This document shows, piece by piece, positions 50,201-52,664 of a DNA stretch of 64,000 nucleotides; position 1 is the first letter of the stretch, and each line of letters begins with the position of its first letter. The notes beneath the pieces were generated by a model. The model did no database searches. It was not told the origin of the DNA and worked only from the letters and a program-made list of their open reading frames with translations. The stretch spans positions 212,849,332 through 212,913,331 of the forward strand of contig NC_133334.1 of assembly GCF_042186555.1 (NCBI RefSeq), given 5' to 3'. The translations under genes were made by a program, and so were the position numbers. The DNA is from Aquarana catesbeiana (lineage: Eukaryota > Chordata > Amphibia > Anura > Ranidae).

Positions 50201-52095
50201 AGATATGCCAGTGTCCTAAAGGGACACTATCACAAGTTTTCTGGGACTGTCCCACCATAGGAATTTTCAGGGACAAAATTCAAGATATCATTTTCTAACT
50301 GACAGATGTCCGACTGTGGAGTGACCCTTACCCCCTCAGTGCGGCAAAAGCCTGTATTCCACTTTACTGGAAACAGACCTCTGTCCCCCAGCTCAGCTTC
50401 TGGATCAGTAAAGTCAATGAATTTAGAACTATGGAAATCCTGCTGGTGGACACTAACCATACTGGAGGAGTGGTTCCAAAATATTATATATAATATATAT
50501 TTATTGGTCAGTTTTTTAAATCACATCACAGTACAAGTAACACCCTCTTGAGCACAGTGTAGAGATGAGTGTGATGTGAGGGCATGCTCTGGGGCTCTCC
50601 TTAACACTGTCTGACCATTTTTTTCTACTCCTCCCCCTATACTCTTCTGTACTTTCTTCTTTCTTTACTGATCCGTTGAGCTTCCTACGGATCCTTTTCT
50701 ATGTCCGGTTGCACAATAATGCTCCCTGAGAACTTGCATTTCCTACCCACTGGATATCCCCTTTTTTTCAAGTATTTGCTGAGAGCAGCATGATTTTAGC
50801 GAGGGATGAGGTAGAGCCAGTTTTCACAGGACGATTTTCTCCCATTGAACAGTGTGATGTCTGCCTTCTGGAAATTTGCACTTTGTTCTATAATCTGGTT
50901 CCATGTATTTTTTTTCTCCATGTAACTGTCATCCTGTCTTTTTTCTGTGTTATATACTTGTGAAATTTTAAAGGAAGAATTTAACCCCTTCATGCCTAAG
51001 CCATTTTCTGACGCTTGTTGCTTACAAGTTAAATTAGTATTTTTTGCTAGAAAATTACTTAGAACCCTTAAACATTATATACATTTTTTTAGCAGAGACC
51101 CTAGAGAATAAAATGGTGATTATTGCAAATATTTTATGTTACACTGTATTTGTGCAGTGGTCTTTCAAATGCACTTTTTTGGAAGAAATGCACTATCATG
51201 AATTAAAAAAAAAAAACAGTAACGTTAGCCCAATTTTTTAATAATGTGAAAGATGATGTTACACCGAGTAAATGGATACCCAACCTGTCCTGCTTTTATA
51301 TGGCGACAAACTATGGTACTTAAAAATCTCTATAAGGGACGTTTTAAATATTTCTACAGGTTACCTGTTTAGAGTTACAGAAGAGGTCTAGTGCTAGAAT
51401 TATTGCTCTCGCTCTAATGATCGCAGCGATACCTCACCTGTGTGGTTTGAACAATGTTTACATTAGCGGGCGCGACTTACGTATGTGTTCACTTCTGCGA
51501 GTGAGCATGAAAGGATTTTTTTCCCCTTATTTTTTTAATTTTCTTTTACGCTGTCCCTTTAAATTTTTTTATTTTTGATCACTTTTATTGCTGTCACAAG
51601 AATGTAAATATCCCTTGTGACAGTAATAGGCAGTGACAGGTACTCTTTATGGAGAGATCCCCAAAATCTCTCCTTTGCAGTTAACAGCATTCAAAACGCA
51701 AAGTTTGGCTGTTTTGAAAGCTGTAATTTTTTTAAATCTGGCACCAGTGGGATGGGAGAACCCAGCGAGCCACGGAAGGTAGCGCAAGGTAGCTGCTTAG
51801 CCACATCGGTTGTTACAAGAAAGCCAAACGTCGGCTCTAAAAAAACAGTACTGGGGAGATGCGTGCAGCTGGAGGCATCACCTTGATATCAGAGGTCGCA
51901 TATTTGTGTTACGTCGGTGTGAAGGGGTTAAAAAAATACTGTATATGTTTCTAAAAAGTATTTATGCAGATATTGTATCTAACTAAATCTTTTCTGGGTC
52001 TTTATAGCATTACCAAAATGGAGTACTTTATCCAAAACGTGAAAACTGTAGCCCAAGAATTAACCACATGGTTTTACTAGTTGGCTATACCAAAG
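887..52095 (+). CDS. ctsw: Cathepsin W-like cysteine protease, nine exons seen, 3' end outside window
   Basis: Papain-family (C1A) lysosomal/secretory-granule type protease. Coding parts are 887-958, 1115-1169, 18452-18565, 18666-18808, 21526-21619, 33097-33177, 37880-37999, 45247-45311 and 52008-52095. All introns are GT-AG and every phase matches, giving 832 nt (277 codons plus one base). The order is signal peptide (1-20), I29 propeptide with a perfect ERFNAQ spacing (E43, R47, F51, N54, A58, Q62) and GVTKFSD, then the peptidase domain from about 107. Gln128 and Cys134 (CGSCWAF), GCTGG at 170-174 and His268 (INHMVLLVGY) are present; the NSWG exon is not. ERFNAQ marks the cathepsin F/W subgroup. 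The short propeptide without a cystatin-like extension, and GGFAWDAF and VLLVGY resembling mammalian cathepsin W, favour W over F. Sequons occur at N155, N243 and N261. The usual Gly-Pro before the strand in exon 8 is replaced by Gly-Thr. The product is inferred to be active, since Cys and His are intact. Confidence 0.85.
1115..1169 (+). CDS. ctsw: ctsw exon 2: start of I29 propeptide
   Basis: Follows a 156-bp intron ending in a tttctag acceptor. It encodes residues 25-42 plus the first base of codon 43, with FENFIQDFSKNY matching the F-x2-F-x3-F-x-K-x-Y start of I29 inhibitor propeptides (Phe, Ile and Phe at the aromatic/hydrophobic positions). The donor is GAAG|gtgagc, phase 1. The next intron is very long (17.3 kb). 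Confidence 0.85.
1170..1695. other. Start of intron 2, no recognised feature
   Basis: AT-rich at first, then a CT/GC-rich stretch with a G tract near 1506-1518. It may be an old dispersed repeat, but I find no clear ends or target duplication. Confidence 0.4.
1696..2120. mobile_element. Palindromic MITE, CACTGGGGCGG family (copy 1)
   Basis: The ends are inverted (CACTGGGGTGG at the left, CCGCCCCAGTGTG at the right), with several internal inverted segments such as TTTGCAGGC/GCCTGCAAA. The right flank is TTA at 2121-2123 and the left flank TAA. A second copy lies at 42124-42556. It has no coding capacity. Confidence 0.7.
2361..3195. repeat. Minisatellite, about 30-bp unit
   Basis: About 28 tandem units of the form GACCCTGATGTAAGG followed by GGAGGCTCTCTGGGG, ranging from about 26 to 35 bp. 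The units are more homogeneous at 2860-3060. The minus strand carries a 432-codon open frame of low-complexity repeats that has no gene features and is best explained by the array. The array follows a MITE-like left end (GGCTGGATTCACAC near 2148) and may be internal to such an element. Confidence 0.9.
3440..3637. mobile_element. MITE fragment, GTGTGAACCCAGCC end
   Basis: The right half (about 3540-3637) is the reverse complement of part of the element at 7248-7496, sharing the segments CTCCATAGAG and GCTATGCGAATT. It ends in GTGTGAACCCAGCC followed by TTAA. The matching left end is not beside it and may be the one before the minisatellite at about 2146. Confidence 0.5.
3858..4300. mobile_element. 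TTAA-site element, copy 1 of a pair
   Basis: Starts at a TTAA (3854-3857) with AGGGCCTGTAAAAC. It shares with 11535-12003 the segments AAAAGAGGAGGATCAGGGC, a TGCTGCTCTCAATTAAA-like block and a CATGTTTGTTA tail. The exact right end is lost in an A-rich tract near 4300. TTAA duplications are typical of piggyBac and Kolobok superfamilies; which one is not decided by the sequence. Confidence 0.6.
4331..5020. other. Intron 2 sequence with no clear feature
   Basis: AT-rich intronic sequence. The beginning (TGATTTACTAA) resembles the end of a dispersed palindromic repeat, but no matching second end is evident. Confidence 0.35.
5032..5179. mobile_element. Short hAT-type MITE
   Basis: The left end CAGGAATCTTCAAACTA and the right end TAGTTTGAAGACCCCTG are inverted repeats, and the next inner blocks also pair (CTCCAGCTGTTG against CAACTGGAG). 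CAGGGGTCTTCAAACTA-type ends are characteristic of non-autonomous hAT elements. I could not find a clean 8-bp target duplication. Confidence 0.6.
5845..6560. mobile_element. Long palindrome with nested element
   Basis: Arms of about 150 bp (5845-6002 and 6400-6560) are inverted copies: CACTTCCTGTCACAG, TTGGGGACACACAGGTCAA and TGCACTCTAGCA on the left recur as reverse complements on the right. The interior holds another palindromic element (6011-6230) and, after it, a smaller inverted pair (CACAGGTTCTAAGG against CACAGAACCTGTG). The whole is non-coding. Confidence 0.7.
6011..6230. mobile_element. MITE nested in the palindrome, TTTACTAAAGGCAAATCC family
   Basis: The left end GTTTATTTACTAAAGGCAAA and the right end TTTGCCTTTAATAAACCCC are inverted. 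Subterminal CCACTTTGCATTACAAGTG pairs with CACTTGTATTGCAGAGTGG. A possible solo end of the same family lies at about 14165-14190. Confidence 0.65.
6689..6871. mobile_element. hAT-type MITE with CAGTGGTTCTCAAC-like ends
   Basis: The left AAGTGGTTCTCAACC pairs with the right GGCTGAGAACCACTG; inner blocks GTCCTCAAGTACCCC and GGGTACTTGAGGAC also pair. Flanking octamers CTCTAAAT and CGCTAAAA match at 6 of 8 positions, consistent with an old 8-bp hAT duplication. Confidence 0.65.
7248..7496. mobile_element. MITE, GCCCGGGTTCACACC family
   Basis: The left GCCCGGGTTCAC and right GTGAACCTGGGC are inverted ends, with TCA at 7245-7247 and TAA at 7497-7499 (a TAA duplication with one change). Related to 3440-3637 and 21696-22525. 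It has no coding content. Confidence 0.7.
7830..8600 (+). mobile_element. Degenerate relic related to the 23-32 kb hAT element
   Basis: Contains diverged versions of hAT subterminal blocks: a GGGTCCCACCCTGAGGGAC stretch with ATATATCAATG after it (compare 23313-23350), CCTGTAAAGTGG (compare 23471), and the GACAAGG, TTGAGTGCATGAGGCCT and GGTTCAGGAGGGGG blocks found again at 31950-32030. The terminal inverted repeats are not recognised. Confidence 0.55.
8640..8975. repeat. Tandem repeat, about 85-bp unit, four copies
   Basis: Four consecutive copies of a unit containing GTGGAGTTCCCCTTTAAAAG, GGAAATGCAAGGG and GAGACAAGAGCATTG, starting near 8640, 8725, 8812 and 8897. The last copy is truncated and diverged. 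Confidence 0.85.
9405..10660. repeat. Minisatellite with a 290-bp higher-order period
   Basis: The basic unit of about 41 bp is built from CTACCTGACATACACTGACC and CACACTGACATGATACA. The marker GGCATGATAC recurs at 9641, 9931 and 10221, exactly 290 bases apart, and the sequence after it (ACAGATCTACGTG) is shared between the second and third periods. About seven basic units therefore evolve together as a block. Low-complexity open frames inside it are not genes. Confidence 0.9.
10661..11534. other. GC-rich spacer between repeats
   Basis: GC-rich at first (CpG-containing around 10690-11000), then ordinary intron sequence. A 132-codon open frame (10808-11206) has no recognised domain, spans an inverted repeat and is rejected as a gene. 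Confidence 0.4.
10837..10937. repeat. Inverted repeat, arms about 34 bp
   Basis: CCTTCTGGAGCCTGCAG at the left is mirrored by CTGCAGGCTCCAGAAGG at the right. The pairing continues inwards through GCCTATGATGGAC/GTCCATCATAGGC with one mismatch between the blocks and a loop of about 32 bases. Confidence 0.8.
11535..12003. mobile_element. TTAA-site element, copy 2 of a pair
   Basis: Flanked by TTAA at 11531-11534 and 12004-12007. The ends AGTGGCAGTAAAG and CTTTAGTATCGCTT are imperfect inverted repeats. The interior matches 3858-4300 (CATTGGCTCCCGCTGCTGTC, AAAAGAGGAGGATCAGGGC). A related partial piece continues at 12016-12240. Confidence 0.75.
12264..13665. repeat. Pyrimidine-rich minisatellite
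   Basis: Tandem array of CACAGCCCCCCTCCACAG plus CTCTCACCTCT-type units, about 24-34 bp each, strongly C/T-rich on the + strand over 1.4 kb. A block near 12785-12925 is more homogeneous (TTCTCTATAGCTCTCACAGC repeated about seven times). The proline/serine-rich open frames in it are repeat shadows. Confidence 0.9.
13666..14945. other. Intron 2 sequence, no gene
   Basis: No exon is recognised. Two patches (about 14405-14530 and 14765-14840) are rich in CCTAAC/CTAACC-like words and look like degenerate short-unit repeats. An ATG followed by a GT donor-like site near 13910-13930 (CTACCAG|gtgagc) has no partner and is not called. Confidence 0.4.
15902..16688 (-). pseudogene. Tc1 transposase remnant
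   Basis: The N-terminal part (16263-16688) has the Tc1 helix-turn-helix region, with KELSEDLKKIIVSLHKDG and the GRPKK linker. The catalytic part (15902-16426) has HVLWSDETK with the first Asp and GGSVMVWGCMS. The reading frame shifts in the 16263-16426 overlap and again near 16000, so the DNDPKHTSK block with the second Asp is out of frame. A TAG replaces Trp soon after. The remaining C-terminus is interrupted by foreign sequence. It cannot make active enzyme. Confidence 0.85.
16864..17296. mobile_element. 433-bp Harbinger-like MITE inside Tc1
   Basis: Inverted ends (TACCCCGTACACACGGTC and CGTGTGTACGGGGCA), flanked by TTA at 16861-16863 and TAA at 17297-17299, so one base of the TTA duplication has changed. 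Without it the Tc1 repeat reads continuously (CTGTTATACAAGC). It is the same length as, and very similar to, 20113-20545. Confidence 0.85.
17425..17588. mobile_element. Small foldback element beside the Tc1 end
   Basis: TATCTGGTAGGAAATCAGGG at the left is mirrored by CCCTGATTTTCTACCAGATA at the right, and the inner GCTCACAGGGCTGGAG pairs with CTCCAGCCCTGTGAG. It directly abuts the Tc1 right end within the hAT element. Confidence 0.75.
18452..18565 (+). CDS. ctsw: ctsw exon 3: ERFNAQ propeptide exon
   Basis: Acceptor ttgttacag, donor ACAG|gtgata. The exon completes codon 43 (Glu) and runs to the first base of codon 81. It holds the whole ERFNAQ pattern, E43-x3-R47-x3-F51-x2-N54-x3-A58-x3-Q62, then GTATYGVTKFSDLT, the counterpart of the GNFD motif. 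The A/Q instead of I/N at the last two positions is the mark of cathepsins F and W. Confidence 0.9.
18666..18808 (+). CDS. ctsw: ctsw exon 4: propeptide-mature junction
   Basis: Separated from exon 3 by only 100 bp. Residues 81-128: DEEF follows the SDLT of exon 3. An acidic/proline-rich linker (PPDN, EIEAPPK) precedes CDWRKAGVISEAKNQ, the start of the mature domain. Gln128 sits six residues before Cys134 and is the oxyanion-hole Gln. The donor is CCAG|gttaga, phase 0. Confidence 0.9.
18864..19054. mobile_element. 191-bp hAT-type MITE with perfect 8-bp duplication
   Basis: Flanked by TTAGTAAG at 18856-18863 and 19055-19062, an exact match. The ends TAGTGATGGACTTGAGC and GCCCGAGCCCATCACTA are inverted, and GTTCGGATCGAGCCC pairs with GGGCTCGATCCGAAC. 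It lies 55 bp after the exon 4 donor. Confidence 0.85.
19063..20041. other. Intron 4 sequence, no feature seen
   Basis: AT-rich intron without clear repeats or coding similarity. The short open frames carry no domain. Confidence 0.4.
20113..20545. mobile_element. 433-bp Harbinger-like MITE inside the second Tc1-like element
   Basis: Ends TGCCCCGTACACACGGTC and GACCGTGTGTACGGTGCA, with an exact TTA duplication at 20110-20112 and 20546-20548. Removing it joins CAGTCTTA to GTCTGTAGGG, which agrees with the inverted copy at 21306-21324. Same family and length as 16864-17296. Confidence 0.9.
20854..21165 (-). pseudogene. Tc1-like transposase fragment
   Basis: A short open frame including FGEGGITVWGCFSGFGLGPL and VKGTLKAS, matching the GG-x-VMVWGCFS block that precedes the second catalytic Asp in Tc1 transposases. 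Only the central part of the enzyme is present. Confidence 0.7.
21526..21619 (+). CDS. ctsw: ctsw exon 5: catalytic cysteine exon
   Basis: The acceptor is atctgcag. It encodes residues 129-159 plus one base: GKCGSCWAFASTANIEALWG, with Cys134 as the nucleophile and Cys131 as a conserved disulfide partner. NIEALW resembles the NIETLW of mammalian cathepsin W. Mammalian W has an unusual residue pattern just before the catalytic Cys, while this one keeps the canonical CGSCWAF. A sequon NLS is at 155-157. The donor is CAAC|gtaagt, phase 1. Confidence 0.95.
21696..22525. mobile_element. MITE with internal duplication and GA-rich arrays
   Basis: Ends GCCCGGTTTCACACATG and GGTGTGAACCCGGGC, flanked by TCA and TTA. 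A block starting GTTCAGCCCGG occurs at 21691 and again at 21983, so the left end and a GGGAGAGGGGAGGGACAG array are duplicated with a 292-bp shift. The arrays (about 21796-21921 and 22088-22268) differ in length. Same family as 7248-7496. Confidence 0.8.
22529..23106. other. Intron 5 sequence, no feature seen
   Basis: Mostly AT-rich intronic DNA. No coding similarity or clear repeat ends. Confidence 0.4.
23878..23888 (+). promoter_or_regulatory. Likely core promoter of the hAT transposase
   Basis: ACTATATAAGG is a good TATA box, preceded by CCAAT-type words (GCCAATCA at about 23782 and GGCCAATTATGG at about 23839). It precedes the transposase start by 2.4 kb, so a spliced or long untranslated leader containing the tandem array is implied. 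Confidence 0.5.
24045..24118. repeat. TG/TA microsatellite
   Basis: A run of TG dinucleotides followed by TA dinucleotides in the hAT leader. A second TA run lies at 26212-26268, at the other side of the 45-bp array. Confidence 0.9.
24270..26142 (+). repeat. 45-bp tandem array in the hAT leader, about 41 units
   Basis: The core of each unit is CAGTGTTCAGCTAAAGCTAC with AAGTTAGTGTAGTGCGTCC. The common length is 45 bp, with 42- and 36-bp variants, all multiples of three. One frame therefore stays open for up to 186 codons (24773-25333) and closes where GCG becomes GTG and creates TGA. There are no homology or composition signs of a real protein; it is probably untranslated leader. Confidence 0.9.
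26308..29575 (+). pseudogene. hAT transposase with BED zinc finger, frameshifted
   Basis: The N-terminus starts MSGRPTRRGRQSQ and is Ser/acid-rich. The BED-type zinc finger (about 27030-27190) has CNIC in one frame and LTRHMLTCH in another. The RNase H-like core has TADSW at 27671, CDNGTN at 28081, CLAHVPNLVV and CDMPTRWNST at 28318. Later come LLDPRYKGK near 28985 and the hATC dimerisation region (GYWVLRMDHWPELAQYA, then SSVLSECTFSAAG with the Glu) at 29329-29540. These blocks lie in different frames with breaks near 26960-27110, 28000-28050, 28460 and 29200, so it is inactive. The domain order is complete, so the family was autonomous. Confidence 0.9.
29700..30290. repeat. Tandem repeat in hAT 3' region, about 142-bp unit
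   Basis: The block GGCCCAATTTTTC recurs near 29733, 29878, 30019 and 30161, followed by AACAGGGGCATGTAATTAC and CACAGCAGGGCC. About four units and a shortened fifth lie right after the transposase stop codon. Confidence 0.85.
30303..30735. mobile_element. Probable insertion in the hAT 3' region
   Basis: The word GTATATAGGGC occurs on both sides (about 30293 and 30737). The interval has inverted-looking ends (TACTTTCAAACATCC against AACAGATTCTACTT-type words) and an AGGAAGTGAG-type core. The superfamily is not recognised and the boundaries are approximate. Confidence 0.4.
31400..32270. repeat. Repeated palindromes, AATCCATACCAGACC/GGTCTGGTATGGATT
   Basis: At least four copies of the palindromic core ATCCATACCAGACC-(spacer)-GGTCTGGTATGGAT, linked by GGGGAACCCC blocks, in the right part of the outer hAT element. 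Related sequence occurs at 33560-34110, 46360-46680 and 60150-60460. Confidence 0.75.
33097..33177 (+). CDS. ctsw: ctsw exon 6: GCxGG exon
   Basis: The acceptor is cttccag. It completes codon 160 and reads IIDCGPCDAGCTGGFAWDAF then TVVKRE. DCGPC-(x)2-GCTGG contains conserved disulfide cysteines (164, 167, 171) and the GCxGG signature at 170-174. GGFxWDAF is the form found in mammalian cathepsin W. The donor is GAAG|gtgaga, phase 1. Confidence 0.95.
33233..34110 (+). mobile_element. Degenerate hAT-related copy
   Basis: Starts with TTAGGGATGAGG, the left tip of the hAT family. Further in, it has AAAATCCATAGCATACCC, GGTGTGGTATGG and a TTGCCAGGGGGATAAGGGCC stretch resembling the right part of the 23-32 kb element. 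No right tip is identified. Confidence 0.45.
34372..35240. mobile_element. TTAA-site element with CCCTTCCTGACC end
   Basis: The left end CCCCCTTCCTGACC (after TTTA, an altered TTAA) is inverted relative to the right end GGTCGGCAAGCGG, which is followed by TTAA at 35241-35244. Inside, blocks such as AAATAGAGCTTTCTTTTGG recur inverted in 35714-37007, so the two families are related. Confidence 0.7.
35714..37007. mobile_element. TTAA-site element, CCACTTCCCGCC ends
   Basis: Exact TTAA on both sides (35710-35713, 37008-37011). The left CCACTTCCCGCCCGCC and the right GGCGGG...GAAGTGG ends are inverted. It contains a tandem array of CATCAGTGCCACCTATCAGT-type 12- or 24-bp words (36260-36720), whose low-complexity frames are not genes. 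Near 36840-36870 the AAAGAAAGCTCTATTTGTGG block is shared with 34372-35240. Confidence 0.8.
37012..37879. other. End of intron 6, no recognised feature
   Basis: Sequence with CTCCACTTTAAAG at about 37438, the word seen at ends of TTAA-site elements, but no complete element can be delimited. The last 60 bp are the pyrimidine-rich tract before exon 7. Confidence 0.4.
37880..37999 (+). CDS. ctsw: ctsw exon 7: mature domain, centre
   Basis: The acceptor is tatgtaaag. It completes Gly187 and encodes residues 188-226, GLVTEKLYPYKG then SRGRCK and VGRIDDFVKLPTDEG. The pattern (LVTEKLYPY, Cys204, IDDF) aligns with the region after GCxGG in cathepsins W and F. The donor is GGAG|gtaagg, phase 1. Confidence 0.95.
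38001..38630. other. Start of intron 7, no feature seen
   Basis: AT-rich intron. No repeats with clear ends. Confidence 0.4.
38634..38871. mobile_element. Train unit 1: type A MITE
   Basis: The ends AGCCTGATTCACACC and GGTGTGAACCAGGCC are inverted, with TAA before and TTA after. Repeated at 39347-39584. Confidence 0.8.
38875..39343 (+). mobile_element. Train unit 2: type B MITE
   Basis: Starts GGCCCCATTCACACTAGCG and ends GGTGTGAATCGAGCC. The interior has stepped GCGTTTTTG repeats, T and A runs in the centre, then CAAAAACGC repeats, so the unit folds back on itself. The homopolymer runs create low-complexity open frames that are not genes. Confidence 0.85.
39347..39584. mobile_element. Train unit 3: type A MITE, tandem duplicate
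   Basis: Nearly identical to 38634-38871, 713 bp downstream. Units 1+2 and 3+4 form a direct duplication. Confidence 0.85.
39588..40069 (+). mobile_element. Train unit 4: type B MITE
   Basis: Second copy of unit 2 in the same orientation, preceded by TTA and followed by TAA. It forms the left arm of the first B-E-B sandwich. Confidence 0.85.
40073..40433. mobile_element. Train unit 5: type E MITE
   Basis: The ends TGCTGGCCATACACTATA and TATAGTGTATGGCCAGCA are perfectly inverted, flanked by TAA (40070-40072) and TTA (40434-40436). The interior is rich in CGAAC/GTTCG words. Confidence 0.85.
40437..40900 (-). mobile_element. Train unit 6: type B MITE, inverted
   Basis: Starts GGCTCGATTCACACC and ends CGCTAGTGTGAATGGAGGCC, the opposite orientation to unit 4. 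It abuts a B copy lacking its left tip with no triplet between them. Confidence 0.8.
40901..41252 (+). mobile_element. Train unit 7: type B MITE lacking its left end
   Basis: Starts inside the B sequence at GGGGACTTTTT and runs to GTGTGAATCGAGCC. The junction with unit 6 at GGCC|GGGGAC marks a deletion or recombination. Confidence 0.75.
41256..41617. mobile_element. Train unit 8: type E MITE, inverted relative to unit 5
   Basis: Same ends as 40073-40433, flanked by TTA on both sides (41253-41255, 41618-41620). The internal order is reversed relative to unit 5. Confidence 0.85.
41621..42039 (-). mobile_element. Train unit 9: type B MITE, diverged
   Basis: Starts GGCTCGATTCACATC and ends CATTAGTGTGAATAGAGCC, followed by TTA. 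More diverged than the other B copies. Confidence 0.75.
42043..42651. mobile_element. Train unit 10: CACACTATTAGATTT element with nested MITE
   Basis: The left CACACTATTAGATTTCCTGC pairs with the right AGAAAATCTAATAGTGTG, and CAGATTTACCAAAACCA pairs with TGGTTTTGGTAAATCTG. A second MITE is inserted at 42124-42556. Confidence 0.75.
42124..42556. mobile_element. Nested CACTGGGGCGG-family MITE (copy 2)
   Basis: Left CCCTTTCACACTGGGGCGG, right CCGCCCCAGTGTGAAAG, flanked by TTA (42121-42123) and TAA (42557-42559). Related to 1696-2120. Confidence 0.8.
42656..42879 (-). mobile_element. Train unit 11: type B MITE with internal deletion
   Basis: Starts GGCTCGATTCACATC and ends ACGCGCTAGTGGAGCC. About half the usual length, with the second half mostly deleted. 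Confidence 0.7.
42883..43331 (+). mobile_element. Train unit 12: type B MITE
   Basis: GGCTCCATTCACACTAGCG to GTGAATCGAGCC, flanked by TAA on both sides. Left arm of the third B-E-B sandwich. Confidence 0.85.
43335..43690. mobile_element. Train unit 13: type E MITE
   Basis: The ends TGCTGGCCATACACTATA and TATAGTGTATGGCCAGCA, flanked by TAA and TTA. Same orientation as unit 8. Confidence 0.85.
43694..44165 (-). mobile_element. Train unit 14: type B MITE, inverted
   Basis: GGCTCGATTCACACC to CGCTAGTGTGAATGGGGCC, followed by TTA. Right arm of the third B-E-B sandwich. Confidence 0.85.
44169..44320. mobile_element. Train unit 15: 152-bp hairpin MITE
   Basis: GGCTGGATTCACACCTATGC at the left is mirrored at the right, and GCACTACAG/CTGTAGTGC lie close to the loop, so the unit is an almost perfect hairpin of about 65-bp arms. 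Flanked by TTA on both sides. A same-length relative lies at 44850-45001. Confidence 0.85.
44324..44790 (+). mobile_element. Train unit 16: type B MITE
   Basis: GGCTCCATTCACACTAGCG to GTGTGAATCGAGCC, flanked by TTA on both sides (44321-44323, 44791-44793). Confidence 0.85.
44850..45001. mobile_element. 152-bp hairpin MITE, second copy
   Basis: Same family and length as 44169-44320, again folding almost perfectly. It is separated from the train by 59 bp of intron and lies about 245 bp before exon 8. Confidence 0.85.
45247..45311 (+). CDS. ctsw: ctsw exon 8
   Basis: The acceptor is tttgacag. It completes Ala227 and encodes MASFVGKEGTLTACLNATVLK. In papain-family enzymes this strand usually follows a Gly-Pro; here it is Gly236-Thr237. 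A sequon NAT is at 243-245. It joins to the HYQNGV of exon 9, matching the LYRKGV-type continuation in mammalian cathepsin W. The donor is CAAG|gtgagt, phase 0. Confidence 0.85.
45314..46020. other. Intron 8, degenerate CT-rich sequence
   Basis: Between about 45530 and 45840 words such as TCAGTTGTCTTTCTA and TCAGTTATTCTTGC recur loosely. They resemble the reverse complement of the degenerate repeat at 48444-48980. No gene. Confidence 0.4.
46021..46250. repeat. 230-bp hairpin with about 110-bp arms
   Basis: CCCCTTAGTGGGATTTTGAA at the start is mirrored by TTTAAAATCCCACTAAGGGG at the end, with AACACCACTAACATAGAAT and AGATGATCAGTTAAAAAGC also paired and only about 8 bases in the loop. The arms differ at a few positions. 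It may be a foldback MITE; no clear target duplication was found. Confidence 0.85.
46360..46680 (+). mobile_element. hAT-related relic
   Basis: Shares GACAAGGTGCTTTG, CTGGTATGGTTCAGGAGGGG and GGGGTTCCCCTTAAAATCC with the right part of the 23-32 kb hAT element. The ends are not identified. Confidence 0.5.
46775..47260. mobile_element. TTAA-site element, AGCGGAGGTCCGCC end
   Basis: The left end follows TTAA at 46771-46774 (AGCGGAGGTCCGCC). The right end is uncertain. The same left-tip type (TTAAAGCGGAGTTCCAC) occurs at 52490 and at 63814, so this is a common family in the genome. Confidence 0.5.
47290..48111. other. Intron 8, no feature seen
   Basis: AT-rich sequence with repeated ATTCGAA-like and AAACAAAACTAAATT-like words near 47300-47480. 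Nothing delimitable. Confidence 0.35.
48115..48440. mobile_element. MITE, AGCCTGGTACCC family
   Basis: The left AGCCTGGTACCC and the right TGTGTACAGGGTT ends are roughly inverted, with an exact TAA duplication at 48112-48114 and 48441-48443. Non-coding. Confidence 0.65.
48444..48980. repeat. Degenerate AACTGAAGATGACA-type repeat
   Basis: Loose tandem repetition of AACTGAAAATGAC/ACTGATGA-like words, with no constant unit length. It may be a decayed minisatellite. Confidence 0.45.
49190..50530 (+). pseudogene. L1-type LINE ORF2 3' fragment
   Basis: MKFLGMNLNPTV, then FPPFLTKIRQDFHKWNKESF and SWFGRNRIHKLIVLLRQALP correspond to the region after the reverse transcriptase core of L1/Tx1-like ORF2. 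The frame breaks after about 49480. Further traces (LFWDCP-like near 50245) extend to about 50280 in other frames. There is no endonuclease or catalytic core, so it is a dead 5'-truncated copy. Confidence 0.75.
50985..51927. mobile_element. TTAA-site element, CCCCTTCATGCC ends
   Basis: Exact TTAA at 50981-50984 and 51928-51931. The ends CCCCTTCATGCC and GGTGTGAAGGGG are inverted. The 943-bp interior is non-coding. Confidence 0.8.
52008..52095 (+). CDS. ctsw: ctsw exon 9: catalytic histidine exon
   Basis: The acceptor is tttatag. Residues 249-277: HYQNGVLYPKRENCS then RINHMVLLVGYTK. His268 in INHMVLLVGY is the catalytic His, and Cys262 is the usual partner for a disulfide near it. The donor is AAAG|gtacag, phase 1. 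The next exon should start with two bases completing codon 278 and encode the NSWG Asn. I found no such sequence up to 64000. Confidence 0.9.
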
Positions 52096-52490
52096 GTACA
52101 GTTAAACCTTAAAAAATGCCCTGCTTTTTTCTTAATTTGTATATTGTCATTTATTTGGAAAAAAAAAATGTATTGAAAGGTCATCTTCTACTTTTCAATA
52201 TAACATCTGCCTGATCATCTGATTTTGCATTTGCTTTAATAATATTGCACACATTTTAATTGCTCATTCAGAGCCCCTGTAAATGTGTGATATAATTCTA
52301 ACTAAACATGTGGCAAGTTGAGCCAAATTAAGGTATATCTCCTTATCTACAGTATATAATTGTTCATAGTTACATAGTTACTTAGTTACATTGTTCGATT
52401 GAAAAAAGACAACACTCCATCTAGTTCACCCAATAGAAAAAAAATAAACTAATAGAAAATCTCCATATACTCAATCCTATATCCACAGTT
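52096..52490. other. Start of the last visible intron
   Basis: AT-rich, with a TACATAGTTACTTAGTTACA block and GAAAAAAGACAACACTCC at about 52370-52430, a form of a widely dispersed amphibian repeat (recognised by appearance only). Confidence 0.4.
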
Positions 52491-52493
52491 AAA

Positions 52494-52664
52494 GCAGAGT
52501 TCCACTGGTTTTTGAGTTTGAGTTTATTAAAAGTCAGCAGCTACAAAAAGTATAGCTGCTGACTTTTACTAAACAGACACACTCACCTGTCCCACGGTCC
52601 AGGGATGCGGCCACCCCACTCCAAACCAGAAGTCCCACTCCAAACCAGGTACCCAGCCCCCCCA
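52494..52664. mobile_element. TTAA-site element, left end only
   Basis: Starts after TTAA with AGCAGAGTTCCACTGG and contains AAAGTCAGCAGCTAC. It stops where the L1 fragment begins. Confidence 0.55.
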
